DNA of 64,000 nt, taken from positions 28,659,501-28,723,500 of the forward strand of contig NC_092016.1 in the NCBI RefSeq assembly GCF_042242105.1. The letters run 5' to 3'. This document shows positions 22,135 to 37,300 of this stretch, one piece after another. Within the stretch, counting starts at the first letter, position 1. Every line of letters starts with the position of its first letter. The position numbers and the translations under genes are program-made. The notes beneath the pieces are model-generated. The model was given only the letters and a program-made list of their open reading frames with translations. It did no database searches and was not told the DNA's origin. The stretch is from Pempheris klunzingeri (taxonomy: Eukaryota; Chordata; Actinopteri; Acropomatiformes; Pempheridae).

Positions 22135-24123
22135 TATTTTGTTCCATAAAACAAAATTATCATATTATAAGTAACAAGGGGAAGTTGTTTTGTTCTGCTA
22201 TACACATTTGCATTTGAGATCAAAACGAGAATATGAAACAAGATCCCATTGTCAGCTTTTATTTCCTTGTATTTGGATGTACTACTGTATAGGCCTATGA
22301 AGTTTACAATTTTAGAACGCAGCACCTTTTTGTTTTCAGCCACTCCCATTGTTAGCCAAGCAAAGTATGAGAACAGATTAACTTAACGTAAAGTCAGTGA
22401 TGCCTCATGTTTGGTTGCATATCCTTTGCATGCAAAAATCAAGTCTGTGACCCACAAATATCATCAAATCTTTGGTTTGTTCTTTTGAGATGCTTTTCTC
22501 TTACTGCAGCTTCGTTTAGTTACTGTGTGCTTTGTCCGTTAAGTCCCCTCTTCAGCAAGTGACTTACTTTGCCAGTCTTTTTCCCCATGACAAACTCCTG
22601 GCTTCTGTTGCCAGTGTACTTTGGATCGGTGTCTTGCTGCAAGGTGAAGTGCCTACCTGTGACTTTTGATGCATCTCTTTGTACATGGGCAGAGAAAATG
22701 TTTTAGTAAACCTCTGAGTTCATTCTGCTGCTATCATCATTATCGGTTCCACGCGGCGAGCTCAAGCCATGACATTACCTCCGCCATGCTACACAGATGA
22801 GCGAGGGGGTTTTGGATCATGTGTGAGCCGTCCTTTCTCTTGACGATTCCGCATGTTGTCATGGCACTTTGTCACGCCTGTCTGAATCTTTGTAGCTGTA
22901 GCTGTAGCTTAGCTGTGCGCTGCGGGTCAAGATGGAACCATTCAATGAAGATTGCCGAACAAGTTTGCCACTACAAAGCTCTGTGTTTTTTTGGGGGTTT
23001 TTTTCCCTTTCATTTTAGATCTACAACATATGTGTCAACAAAATTAAATTAATGTTTGTTGCTGTGGCTTATTGCTGCATATTAGTCATACTCTTTAAAC
23101 TGCAATCACTGTAACGCTTCAGCTCTGTTCAGTGACTGATTCTGATTCTGGCACATCACTAGATCACATTCCTCTTAATGAGTGTTCTGCCAGAGCACAA
23201 GACATCTTCAGAGTTACAGCCTGGGCCACATGCAAACTGACCGGGCAGGTGGTTGCGTTGCAGCAGCTCATCAAGATGGGACACGGACATTTAGAGATAT
23301 CACAAGATGGCTATGCGTCTGGCAAACGCGGGTTGATTTCCTCCCTCTCAGAATGTTGTGTTTGTTGGCCACTTAACATTTTGGAGTACCCCAGTGCACA
23401 ACATGTCTAGCAGGAACACCACTGTGTGTGCTAGTGGCTCGTGTACCATATGCAGAGGCCCGCACCACAGTGTCTCACGAAAGTATAAACGGAGCTTAAT
23501 CCTACTCTCAAAGTCTTCTGAGAGCTATAGACTGATACCTTTCAACACTGCCTCCAGGAGGTTATTTGTGATGTCTTACTCTTGCTCTTACGTGTCTGTC
23601 ATCAAGTGCTGTTGCTTTCCTCTGCCAGCTTGTCCATTGTCAGCTGTTAACCAGTGATTTCTTTCTTTCTTTCCAAATTGTTGCATTTGCTATTCCCAAT
23701 TTTTGAGCAATGGTTCTAACAGACCTTTTTCATTTCTCGGCTTCCAAATTGCCAGCTTTTCACTCATAGATGGTTCTCTGCTCTTTATCTTACTTTATTC
23801 TTTCTGACTACAAACCCAAGGCTAAAACCGAGATATCGGTACCTTTTTATGTTTGAAGCATCAGTGCAACAGGAACCACCTGAGCAAACAGTGTATACTA
23901 CAAAGTATACTATCACTCACCTAAAAATGGGAGTGGCTGAAACGAAAGGTGCTGAGTTCAGACATTGTAAAACATCTCTACATGTAAATACCTGGAAATA
24001 AAAGCTGATACTCTGATCTATTGTTTGATATTCATGTTTTGATCTAAAATCCAAATGTGTTCATTGTCAATCTACGATAAAAAAAAAATGACCTTGCTCT
24101 TCCTGTTCTTATGGTGGGCACTG
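22135..24123 (-). mobile_element. Decayed Tc1-like transposon with long inverted repeats
   Basis: The ends carry long imperfect inverted repeats. On the left, words such as GATCAAAACGAGAATATGAA, CAGCTTTTATTTCC and CAGCCACTCCCATTGTTAG (22200-22360) recur inverted on the right (about 23920-24060). The right end has AGTGCCC against a TA dinucleotide, as in Tc1/mariner elements. Between them the minus strand holds a ruined Tc1-type transposase. Legible pieces include an LQQDTDPKYT-like segment around the second catalytic aspartate (near 22630), a start-proximal helix-turn-helix-like piece near 23650-23730, and an HLLKRGL-like C-terminal piece. Frames are broken throughout, so it is dead. The left end is degenerate and the boundary uncertain. 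It sits in intron 1 of the KIAA0513 gene. Confidence 0.7.
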
Positions 24124-26176
24124 TACAGAGCTATGGCAGAGAGCAGTAGAACCTGATAAATGCTATTATTGTCTTTGTTAGAACCCGTAATCAGGTGACA
24201 CATACAGTTCTTTCTGATACAGTCCAATCTTATTTGGCTCCACAGTGCCAAAGCTCCTCTAAAAGAGGCTGGGGCCAACAGATTCCAGCCAAAGCTCGAT
24301 ACTGCTGCACCTAGAGCACTGCACTGACTCCCTGTTGCCTGTAAAAGTCTGATCCACTTCCTCTGGACGATTGCTTTCCCACTATCACTTTGGGGACTGA
24401 AAGGACTCGTCCTTGGTTTAGGGCAGTGGTGGAAAAATAATATATGGTACATGGTACATTTATTGCTGTTTACTTAATGTCATTGCTTTGGCCATCATTC
24501 CCGTTAGTAACAATATTGCTGAGAAGTAGTTTAGAAGAGCAAGAAACAAGATCAGAAAACTTGTAAACAACCACCCAGGTGAGACAAACAGATGTTAATA
24601 CCCAAACTGTCTGTTACCAACATTCTGCTCCTATTTTTTGCTCCATTACACTTGTTGTAGCGATGTTCCCATGTTCTCAGATGTCATTGTTAGGTCTTTT
24701 TCACGGCAACTGATTGGATTTGTCATAGTGGGAAAAGCACAGGTTTTACCAATAACAAGTGACTTGTTCAGCTTCATTCTGTTGTGTCCCAGAGGTGTCC
24801 CAGAGGTGTCCCAGACAGCCATGACACTGTGACAGTGAGCCAGCATGAGCAACACAAGAACCCTGAAACTAAAGCAGCCAAATGGAATTGAACCATGTGT
24901 CATTTTATTATTTACACCTGTGGTTCTACAGTGACAAGTGGGGATGTCTTCTGTGTCTGTTACTTTGACAGTTACACAAGTTATAATGAACTAGAATGAT
25001 CTTTTTTAACTATAAGGTAGAGGTAATAGTACTGTACTTAAGTATGTCCATATTTATGTTACTTTACACTTCATATAGTAAGCTTAAAAGATATGATGCA
25101 TTATTATAGAAATGTATATAAGGTAGTGATTAGCTCCACCTTGACAGTAATAAAAATCCAATAATATACTTTTATTCAGTGTGTTTTGTCCATTTTAATG
25201 CCACTCAGGAAGGAAGAGAAGGAAGGAAATCACATGTTAAGGGGTGAGGTAATGGAGCCAGGATGAATGGGAAACAACCATGTGCCCTGCTCTTTGAACA
25301 CATTCATTGAAAGTATCAAAAGTGGCAAGACAGAGAGTCTACTCACTGCTTATGTTTTGCTTCCTGAGACTTCCTAGCAGACACAATAATTAGGACCTTG
25401 AACAGCTTACCCTCTTAAATTACACGAGGAAGCCAAAGGATTGTGGGTCAGGGAAGTCCCCAGTTGGGTATTGGTTCCTACCTCCATTAGGCTGAGCTTT
25501 GTTCAGGAGTGCATTGAGAGAGTTCTCTGCATAATGGACCTGGCTTGAGAAGGGGACTTTGAAAGCACCTTGTCCACATGCTGAATTAATACTCTAGAAT
25601 GCAATATTTGACATAGAATAAAAGTTGATGAATTGTTTTTTTTGCATTTGCCACATATTGCTCATAAAGCTGGGATGACAGAGGTGGATGAACTGTGAAA
25701 CAGCGTTGAGGCTAACAGCACCCCGCTTGCTCAACTGATGTTTTTGTGGACAAGTGTGCTGAATAATATTTCCTGGGGTGTTTGAGAGGTTCTGAGTCAT
25801 ATTGCATAACAGCTTTCGTGTGTGAATCATACCAAGTGCAGCATACACTGAAGATGAGTGAAGAGTGCAGGGTGGGTCTTGTGATACTGTTGTGCTGCTC
25901 AGCTGATAACAACAAGCAGAGATCCTCTCCAGCAAATCACTCATGCTTTTCAGTATCCTCTATCATGATAGAAGCACCTCCCACTGCACACATTACCTCA
26001 AAGGATAATGCTTTTGCAGGGATGAGTTAACACTGTCTGTTTGTGTGTATGCATGGGGGTGGGAGGTTGGGCTGGGGAGTTAATAAGGACTGCCCTTCGT
26101 GCTCATGGAAGCAGAAATACTGCAGCCTTTATGGTCCTGGTGTAGAAACATTGATTTACTGAGTCCCCCAATGTCT

Positions 26177-26200
26177 GTGTGTGTGTGTGTGTGTGTGTGT
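26177..26200. repeat. Short GT microsatellite
   Basis: About twelve GT units in the first intron of the KIAA0513 gene. Confidence 0.8.
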
Positions 26201-28318
26201 CAGTGTATTTTCTGTGGTCATGGCAGGACAGGAGGACAGGACACATTAATCAGGCCAAAAGGTGTCACTGTTCGGCAGGTGATTGTACTGCTGCCATCCA
26301 TTCCCAGCAGGAAATCATGACTGACTGAGGGGCTCTGCTGCTTGCTCAGCTCGGGTCAGACCTCCAGATAAAAGCTGTGAGGGAAAGACGTGACTGGTGA
26401 CATTTCACACTTCCAATACACACTTCCAATAGTAAGACCGATGAACTGTGGGCCACATGTACACAAATTAAAACATATCAGTAAGCAGAACTTAGGTGTC
26501 CTTTGCAGTTAAGTTTAAATTAATGAAAGCAGAAGAAGCAAAGCAGAGAAGGCCTAGTTTGTGGTAGAGTCAATGGTGTACAAGATGGTTTTATGAGAAT
26601 GACAATGAACATTGCAATGTTCTGATGTTCGGTTGTTGTCTTTAGAGTAAATAACAGGAGCCTCAATGCTGATCCTTGTGGGACTACCTGGAAGTAAATG
26701 ATTTGAACTAACTGTGAGCAGAATTATCAACATTAATATCAAAATGATGCATAAAAAGCTTTGGACAGTTCTACCAAGAGTACAGCACAATACTACAATG
26801 CAATGCTTTTTATGGAGGGAGTTAAAATGCCATCAACAACAGCAGCAGTTATTATTATTATTATTATTAGCTGGTCTAAAGTCTGACTCCTGTGGTTGAA
26901 GGGCATTACTTTCCTTCTGGTTGTGAATAAACCAATAATTATAGACTGTTAGACAGATGGTATGGGTTAGATATACGCTGATAGTCAAACAGCTATCTGC
27001 TTATTAAACTTCAGAGGCACTGAGATAATTGGCTCATATCATGTTTTCTCTATTGTCTTTAATGACATTTTCCCTGGTACGTTTGTGTACCTATGTCCAT
27101 GTCTGCTTATGTGTGTGTGTGTGTCTGAATTTGTCATTCTGAGTCTTACTCACTAAATGCTGCATTATATAATCATGTCATATTCAGTCACAGCCCACAC
27201 ACTGTAGGCCCGAGGGGGAACGTAGTCCGGCAGGGCACCAAAGAGTACAGCACCATGTTAATGTCAGGCTTCAGTGAACCTACTAAAGAACTGTGTGTGA
27301 GTATGTGTGTGTGTGCGTGCGCGTGTGTGTTTGCTAACCATGTTACAGTTTTGCACATCCAGTCACGAAACCAAATGGTACAGCTACAGCAACGCTACAG
27401 CACATTCGCTCAAGGACAGACCACAGGATGTGTGTGTTTAAAGGATGGGCAACTGTTGCTGTTTTCCACCTCTGAGTGTATGAGGCTGGAGTGAAGAGTC
27501 ATGCCCTGAGTGGGAGTCAGCAATGTGATCCTGTGCTACAATTGGCTCTTCTATTTTAAGTCACACCAGCGTTGATCATACAGTAGATGTATAGAACTGC
27601 AGCAGACGGTTTCTGATGATGGGAAATCGTTTGAACAGATCAGATATAAACTCAAGATAAAATAAGATTTGAGCTTCCTGTCTTTGTGGTTTTCAATCAG
27701 TGATTTAAACTTCCTGTTATTTGCAGCAACCAAGCTGCAGTCTCCTTATTTGATCAGATGAAATTATGGAATGTGTTTTGTTCTCCTGAAAGTGTTCCCT
27801 CCATTTTTTTCCCCATTGCCTGGATCCATTCTTCATAATCTACATGTATCAGGAGTTTTGTAATTTGTAATGCAGTGATTAGTTGCTCTGTTTTGTACAT
27901 GCGATATCATTTGCATGACATGCAGTACCTTCTCATTCAATGGTTTTTCTTCATTTAATTACATTGTAGATTAATATTGAAGACATCACAACTGTGACTA
28001 TCAGCAACAATCGAAACTATCAGCATGGTTGTAGACTCGTGTCCTTGTTGACCTCTCAATGCCATATGGGTCTATTAGTTTAGGCCATTTTCAACTGAAT
28101 GTAAAAGAAGCCTACAGTGCTAACTTCGTCCTTCCTTTGTTCACAGATACATCGGGCTTGTTAGTTCACTTGATGTCAGCACCCTCACAGGGTGGGAGGG
28201 ACTACAAAACCGAAACCCAGTAACGACAGTGACCTCAATTGAAACATCCAGTTAGCACCTACATCTGTAACCATCTTCACATTTTTGCAGAGTCAAAAGG
28301 AAGGGACTTATTTACAAC

Positions 28319-31300
28319 ATGGCAGGCATAGCCATGGACAACCTAATAGACTTTGACCTGCCCTCAGAGGCTACAGCTCTGAGTGTAGATGGAGGCCAAC
28401 ACCAATGCCATACAGACATTTTCTCCCCAGAGCCGGCATCTTCCATGGGAGTCCACCAGCAGCCCTTATTGCCAGAGCCCATGGCACCAACCATGCCCAG
28501 CTCTCACCGGCACCATCACCAAGAGGAAGGAGACAGTGATGCTACAGAGTCAGCAGACAGCGACAACGAGATGGACCCACCCTCTCATATGTGGGAGCTG
28601 AGGAGGTCGTCATCTTCGTCGGCTTACAGTGGAGAGGACGGTGATGCCGAGACAATGGAGATGAGGCAGTTTATGAAGGCTTATGTGGAGAAGGTGTTTC
28701 ATGGAAAGTAAGGAGTAACCTTTTCTTTCTGTGTCATGTAAAGTATGAGGTCAAACCGAACGTGTGTTTTTAATAGAAATAATAATAATAGTATTTTTGA
28801 AAGACACAATCTTAACATTGACAAATTTAAACCTTTGAAGAGTTCTCACTTTGACCCTAGAAATAATATTCCAAAGAAGATAGTTTTCACCTGGATTGTA
28901 TTATTTTTCTACAAACAAAAATTTGTTCATCAGAATAATTTAAAAAAAATACTATCGCTTGAAAATTGTACACAAAGGACCCTAAAGCATAACGATATCT
29001 CCTTTTAACAGATAAAATAGCATATTCCATAAGTGGAATAGTAAGTTTATAGTAAGCAGAATGCAGATGTACAATTTTCAGTCACTCTCATCATTGTAAA
29101 TATTGATAATTCTATACATTTTCAGATATACAGATAGATGATTATTTGTCCAGACATGCATCAGAAAATATCAATACTGTTTGCATTATCACATTTACAA
29201 ATGGATGTGGATTTTCTGCTTGTGTCAATTTCATGTCAGTGTAAGCTGAAAGCTTAACATTTGGCTTTAATGTGATGCTGGTTACATGACCTTTGGTGGC
29301 CTATGATGGATATTTGTCATTATTTTTGGCATTTTATTTGCCAACAGCCCTTAAAGGGGAACTCCACGGTTTTTACACATCAAAGTCTGTTTACAGGTCT
29401 TGCAGAGCACTACTGCACATGTGCATGGATATAGATCAGAATTGTTCCAAGAGTGGTGAATGTACAAAGCAGCACAGGAAAATACAGTATAGACATAATC
29501 CAGAGCAGCTCTTAGTGGCACTACAGAACACTCTTCTCTGACTGATGCTGGGGCTGTTGGGGCAATGAGTGTTGTGTGGCTGGATGGCAGCTGTCACATT
29601 ATGGGTGGATGTGACTGTCAGACAGTTCATTGAACCCTCTGGCATCAGTGATGTTGATGATGGCCCCTCAGCACCTAACTTTCCCATGGCTCAACTGCCA
29701 GTATGCCTTCCAGGAACCTTTCTGTCATCTTTCCTCATTTTTCCTATTCTTTTTTCTCTGTTGGTTTATTTTCGGTTTATTTGTTGTCAGCACTTCTTTC
29801 CTTTTCCTGACTGTGTCATGCTGACAATCTCTACTCAGGATGTGTGCTTGCTTATATCCAGATCAACACAGTTCCATTTTAGTCACCAAGAATGTTTGGA
29901 AACAGTCACCCAGTCAGAGATTCCCATGACTCACCAGTAGAGACCCATGGGGGACAGCAGTCCGACTGACACATGAATATTTGACAATAAAATCAAATGG
30001 GAGCCTGACAAAATATTACAAGGGTGCCTCTGAATACCAGGCTACAGACATTTATTGGGCTTTGTCTCGCATTTTTACTGCAGGCACGATCATTTCTGAC
30101 CGTGGTGAAAACTGTATTTCTGTCAGTCAATTTGCGTCTTTCGTGACTTGCTAGTAGATTCCTAATCATCAAAAGGGATAGAGATGGTGAAGCGTCACAT
30201 ATGCAATTGTAATGCAATTACAGATCTTGACATTGCTAACGACACAGAAATGTTGCACATTTTTCTTTTGATTTTGTTCACACTAAGCTTTAATGTCCAG
30301 ACTCAATGTCCAGGTGAATGTCCAATTCACTGAAATATCCGATTTCTGATTGTCAGTGGAACAAAGACATTTTCTGAATAGTAAAATCATAATGATGATA
30401 AATGACGCAAACAAAACCAGCTGTGAAGAGACTGTCTTTTCACAGGGTCTGTAAATTTGTGCTGTGTTTTTCAACCATGTTTTCACAGGGAGGACTTTGA
30501 CCAGGAAGAGCAGGCACGTTTTGGAGAGCTGTGCAGTGGAGAAAATGGCAAAGGCAGGGAGTGGTTTGCTAAATACGTCAGTGCACAGGTGAGTAAGGAG
30601 ATGGAATGATGGAATGGTAACAATCAGACATCATACGTGAGATTAAAAGGAAAAAACAAATGCAAACATTATGTACTGGTGGACCCCTAACCACACAGTG
30701 AGGAAGCCAGCACAGTTTAGTTCAATAATCCCTACATGAATGCAGGAAATAAAAATATCTTAAATATCTTTTTAAATTAAATAGTAAACTCTGCAATGAC
30801 ATTTCAAATCTGTCAAGTGTTTTGTTTGTGTAACATAGCTAATGGTTGGTCAGATCTTGTCTTTACACCAAGAGCCTAATACCACAAGCTCATAACTCTC
30901 TGTCTGTGTTTACAGCGATGCCACTCTAAGTGTGTGAGTGAAGCCACCTTCTACAGACTGGTGCAATCTTTTGCTGTCGTGCTGTTTGAGTGAGTCTATA
31001 CGTGTTTGATTGTTTATGGAGACCAGTATACCCTAATCACAGTACAGTCTAATCTGATTTGACTGTAAAGGATAAAGCAGGTGATAATCCACAAAGTTGT
31101 TATTGTCAGCAATTCCCATGAAAAGACAAAGACAATAGATACAATACTTTTACCCCGTCTTTGGCACTCAGCTTCAAGCTCATTGATTCCCACTAAACCT
31201 TTGGATTTGGATTTTTAGTCATTTCCTTTAGATAGCTACAGTTTTTAGCAAATGTGACTAAAACAGGAGGAGCTCTATTTCCAGTGACAGAGCAATACAA

Positions 31301-34300
31301 ACGGTGTTTATGGGATAGAATCAAAATAGATTACAGTGTATACAGTATATCAAACCTTGGACACAGAGACAACATTTATTAGCAGGAACAACTCATTGAG
31401 GCTTGAGTCTTTTAAAGGGATGTATTGACAATAAAGTCACTTATGTATCATCTACTTCCTTCAACCTTTTAGTGAAAAGCTCAACTAAATGAAATCAGTT
31501 CTAGTAGTGAGATCATGACAGGATCATCTTTAAATAAATGGTGCGTTTACAGATGTTACCAGATGGATGACTACAGCCCTGCCAAAAACCTCATGACCAT
31601 GTGCTTCACATACTACTACAGTGGTAAGGTCTAATTCTCTCTCATCTTCACACTTTATATCTGTTATACTGTATATGGCTACAAAAGATCTCCTTGCGAA
31701 CCATTAACTGCACAGACACATACGTGATTCAAAGGAAGAGCACCTGTGCAGGTTTACAGTTCTTTGTCCTGCAGGCATAAAAATCTGTGAGCAATGAAGG
31801 ATCCAATCTGAAGCCGATTCTTGTTTTCAGTTCCAGCTCATTGAATTGCAGCAGATGAATCAGATTGGTACATCAAGTTTTAGACAGGCCCATAACGCCC
31901 ATGGTGTCTCACAATGTGAACACCTGTGAGATTAACCTTGCCTCAGAGGCTAAAGAACAGGTGGCTGTTGGATGATTTCTGCCAACTGGACAATTGGTGC
32001 TCTGTACACTATTTATCAGCCTGACCATTCTGGGATGCCTTAGGCCGTGGACACCACAGGGACACTGAGACTGATTGATATTCAAACAAATTTGTGTCCC
32101 TTGTATGGCTTTAAATCATATAAAACAATATTCTATTCATGCCATGTGAAGATAGATGTCATCATTTTGAATTTGCTCTGCTCATGTTCAGGGAAGTTCC
32201 AGCCATCTCCCTCAAAGTTGCTGGATCGTGGAGGTCCTCAAGCTGGTCTGGACTCATACCTTAACAAGGCCAACTGGTGGCTATCTGGGAAGAAGGATGC
32301 TGCTGAGCGCCTCCTTAAAAACACGTCTAAGACAGATGTCAAAGGTTTCTTTGGAGGCCTAGAGAGCAAGCTGAGGAGCTCAATGGCTCCCAAAACTGAG
32401 TGAGTAAATGTGTTTCCTTCTTCGAAATCTCTTCATTAACACAGTCATGTCCAATGTTTCATTGCTTAATCCTTTTCTCTATTGCATTCTCATTTCTAGA
32501 GATAAGGACAGCCCAGTTGAGACAAAGCCCATATCACCAGGTACAGTGCAACTAAAATCACTTGACCTGCACTTCTTATGGTGCAATAGACGGTAATAAA
32601 AGCTATTTCTTTGTCCCGCTCCACTGTTTTATAAAATGTTATTTAGTCAATAGCCCTGCCAGAGCTTGCCATATTTTCTCTTCCACCCCAGTGTCTGGGG
32701 CTCCAGAGGAAAAGAAAGAAGAAAAGGTGTACTTGTACACCCACTTGAAGCAGCAACCCATCTGGTAAGTTGAGGAAAATCTGGCCACAAAGAAGAGGAC
32801 CTCTGGAGGTTACAGGCTCACCGTGTGTCCAACTGTTTTACAGTCCATCTGCAGAAATTCATCCAGCCATACATACATTCAGTTGTATTAGTAAAAAATA
32901 TTAAAATGGATTGGATTTCATACTGGAATACTCATAGTATACTTATAAGTAATAAATACGCTTTGCCTGTAGGCTTAAGGGGTGGCTCAACAACTTTGTA
33001 GCTTTGTCTTGGATTCACAGCAGTGACAATAGATTCCAGTGGTGATCGATTTACTCGTGATCGATTTACTTATTTATCTTTGGCTGCTAAATGCTTACTA
33101 TCTTCATCTGCTAGTCACTAACTTTGAATATCTGCCATGATATTTTAGGCAGGTAGTGGACAGTTTTTTTTTTTTTAGGAAAACAGTTACCCGCTGCTGC
33201 TGGAGATAGCACACATTGATTTTTAGAGCTTTTTTGATTGCTACAGCCAACCACTACTTTATTAGAGCAGTAACAGTGAAATAAAACAGTAAAAATGACC
33301 AGCTGTAAACCCTTCAGTCTCCTGTTAGACCAGAAAGATGTTAAAAAGCTCCAACTAATAATTCTTTATGGCTTTATCAATACAAGTGACCCCTTCCACA
33401 TACAATTAGTTGTGTGCACCTTTGTTTATATCGTCCAGAGACATTCTGAGCCTAAGACCAACAGCAGAGAGGTGTATTATGCTGGAAGAGTTTTTATGAA
33501 TACTCTGATATGTTTTGACGTGACGTGTTTTTTACTGTAACACCATGTCACTATTTGAATCCAATGTAATTGCTTTTCAGTGTACTGCTCTTTTTAAGAA
33601 GTGGTTGCCAACCTTTTTGGTTTGAGACCCCTTTAAACAGGTTATAGCGTTAGTGTAGACATAAATTGGGTTTATTGGGTGTATCATGAGAAATCATGTT
33701 GTGCCCCCTCTATCTTAGGACATTTCCTGGGGTCCTGATCCCCATGTAGGGAACCACTGATGTAGAGTGTGAGAGAAATGTAGAAATGTAGAAATGATGG
33801 CCATATTAAGCATGCATCAAAGCATTGTAGTATTAATCAGCCTTGTGCTTTAATGTTTTGCTTGGAGAAATTACAAGATGTGGCAGGTTTGACCAGGCTG
33901 ATTATTAGAAATTTGCATTCTTTGCAATCACTGACTGTCGTTTGCATCCTCAATTCAAATGGTTTACTGAAGTAGGTCAGGCAGGAAACCTATAACATGT
34001 CATCTGTTTTCTCTGTCAGGCATACACTCAGATTTTGGAATGCTGCTTTTTTTGATGCTGTCCATTGTGAGAGGAAAAAAAGATCACCAACCACAAGGTG
34101 AGTCTCGAATGGGATCTAAACAGATAAATGAAGCATTCAATTTACATAATATATCAAGTTGTATGGATTATGGAAAAATGCAGCATCTGTGTGTGGTCCT
34201 GTGCACTGTATCTATCTGTAAATAAAGGTTAGAGATCCTGTAGCTTCAGCAAAGAGCTGTATCTAAAGACAAATCTCACAGTGCTGTTTCGTATGCTTCA

Positions 34301-37300
34301 GCCTAAACCACCACTGCTGGTAACCTCCTGATACCAGAAACCTTCTCTTCTCTTCTCTTCCTGTCTACAAGCTGTTGTTTTTCTCCTTCTCTCTGCATGT
34401 TGACTTTAACCCTTTGTTTCCTTGTGCCTTGCTGCCGGGCAGGGGAACGCTGGATGAAGAGAAAGATCAGAGGTCTGTCCTTCTGTTTGTCCGCTGCCCT
34501 AAAAAAAAAAAACAAGCTAAAACAAAGACCAAGAGTAAAAGCAAAGATTAAATAAGGTGGAGTGGAAAAGAAGGGCAGAGGCTTTGTAATTCTATCATAG
34601 ATTTTCTAGTAACAGTATCTGGTAGTGTCATGGATGTCTAGTGTAGCGGTTGTTTTGAAAGAATGGCTAAATGTGAAGGTGACAAAGACCTAGCTGAAAG
34701 ATGGCTATTGTGTATTTCTCCCCGGTGACAAGGAGATATTTAGTTGTGTGATGCATTGCAATATTTTGTGTGTTTAGTGCCTCCCTTTTCAATCATAGTC
34801 TGAGCTGTGTTTAGAATTTACACACCTAGCCAAAACAGGTAGCTCTTTGAGTTTTAAGGGGGTCATTAGCCACCAGGCTTAGAGGACTGATGAATGATTG
34901 GTTGTGGTATGTGTATAAAACATTCAAAATGAATTTGTACTGTGTTACCAGCAGGTTGTCGTGCTGTAGAGAGATCTGACAGATGGCAGAAATGCATTGA
35001 TTACAAGGGGGTTGATGTGAGGACAGCTTGGTGTTTCACCCTGTAGTGAAGGGTGAGGCTCAAGGCTCGTCCTGGGTCTAATTTGCAGCTTGTCAGGTGC
35101 ACTCTAGTGAACGGTGATGGTAGTCTGTAAAGGTAAATCCCCAGACTGGATAACAGGAGACTGTGTTCTGTATAAATTAAGACATATAATCTGCTTAATC
35201 ACAGCAAGGCAATAATGTCCACATTGCTAGAATGATAAATTGGACGTTATTTACTTGTAATTATAATTGGATCACTGTGTGTTTGAATAATTGTTTTTTT
35301 TTAATATGTACCCAATTTTGATGTGTCTGTATATGAGTTCTTCACTGGTTGCTAATGTGATGATTCTGTGCAGTTATTTTTTTTACTTTTTCATTTTGCA
35401 TGTTGTTGTGGTTCTCTAATAGGTGGTATGATTCTGTTATGCTGCTGTTGAAATGATTTTGTGTCCATCTTTGATGAGTAAAAGCATCCCACCCTGAGTT
35501 AATATGCAAAGAGATGTCATATTATGTCTGGGATGGTATTTATATCAGAGGCAATATGAGGGTGTCCGCTGCCTCTTCACAGCTCACTGTATGTTCACAC
35601 CATTAATCTCCTTGCATGTGATTTTTTTTTTTTTCTAATTCTATCAGCATGTCCTCCTCTTTGCTGTCTTTACATGCTTCTATGTTCCCACTGCGGATGG
35701 ATTGCAGGGACATGCTGTACATGCCTAAATAGAAATATCCACCTTAAACCATTTGAACACATCTTCTTTTTACCTTTACCAAATATACTATAGGTAATGT
35801 GTTTGGAAAATTATCGAGGATCCATAATGGAGAAAATGTTTCAGCTATATAGTAGAGTCAAAATTATCACGTACAGTCTTTTTTTTAAATCGCTGTTTGT
35901 TCATGGTTGAAGTTTTATCCCTTTTTTTTTTTTTCAACAAAATAGTTATACAATTTATACAATTCTTTTACTTACATTACAACTGTATTTATTTGTTTTT
36001 TGACCACTTTACCATCATATTTCTGATTTTAGCATGCAGTCACATATTTACTCATCCACACAGAACAACATTAGCATTCATTTAGAATCGTGGTTGCATC
36101 CACCTTATGAATGTAAAGTCCAATATTGACTCAGTTTCTTGCTCTCTTTTGGTCTTCACCAACTCCTAATGTAAATATCTGGCTTGTTAGCTGCTATTTT
36201 TTTTTGCACTGTTTTCTCCTGCTGGTCACTAACTTTGTCTGTCTGCCATTTGGTTCTGGGCAGGTAGTTTACAGTGGGTTTATTGAGGCCTTGTCCATTA
36301 GTATAGCCATTTGATCTATTGTTAATATGAAAATATTGAATAGTGCAGCTTTAATATGAAGGAAGCCTCTGTGGGGATTTTCAAAGAGCATTCTTGGAAG
36401 GATAAAATTAAAAAATAAAAGCAGAGAAGGCTGTAAACATCATATCCCACAATCTAAGACAGGTTTTCTGTGTATTGATGATTCAAAGATGATTCACTGC
36501 GTAGCTGTACCCACTGATTTCAGTAAATAAAAATATTAGAATGGTATTATAGCAACACTACAATATAGCAACATCGTGGAAACATTTTCCAGGTTCCTAA
36601 TTATTTGTTTTATAGTAATATGCAGTACAAATGTATGCTTTTTCCATCTGCTTGTTAACAATGATTATTCTTTGCGAATGAATCATTTGTTGTGTTCTTT
36701 TTGCTGATGGCTGGTTAATGTGTTTTTCGTCTTTGATATGATTGTGTTTAATGTTGTATGTGTCTCAGGTGAAATGCATTCTCTCTTTTTGCATCCTATT
36801 GCAGTTTCAGGGATGGATGTCATGGATTTTTAGGTTGATTATGTGGTATTTAACTTCAGCAAAATGTACTAACTAGTTACAACTTAAACATCCCATCGTC
36901 CAACATTTTGAAGATTTTTGTCAAACCAGTGCTGTCTGTGATTTCACTGCAAAAAGTCAGCATGACACGGACGGGTGATATTTCTTGACACCCACCCCTG
37001 GCCTGTTTCTGTAGAGAAGTTGAAGGTTAAATGAAGACATTGGAATCAAAGCCCAACTCCGTCTCTGTCTCTGTGCTGCAGGGAGAAGTGGTGTCATATG
37101 ACCCAGGAGGAGAGGGAAGACAGCTCTAAAATCGATGAGAACATCGCCTTCGGCCAACTGGGGTGAGGACACTGCCACAGTATTGTCTGATACAACGGAA
37201 TAAGGCACATAGAGGCTTTGGTTAAGAGCTTAGAGGAGCTTCAGCAAGTTGCCTACAGAGGCCTCCCAGTGTTAACTATGTAACCGTTACCACATGACAC

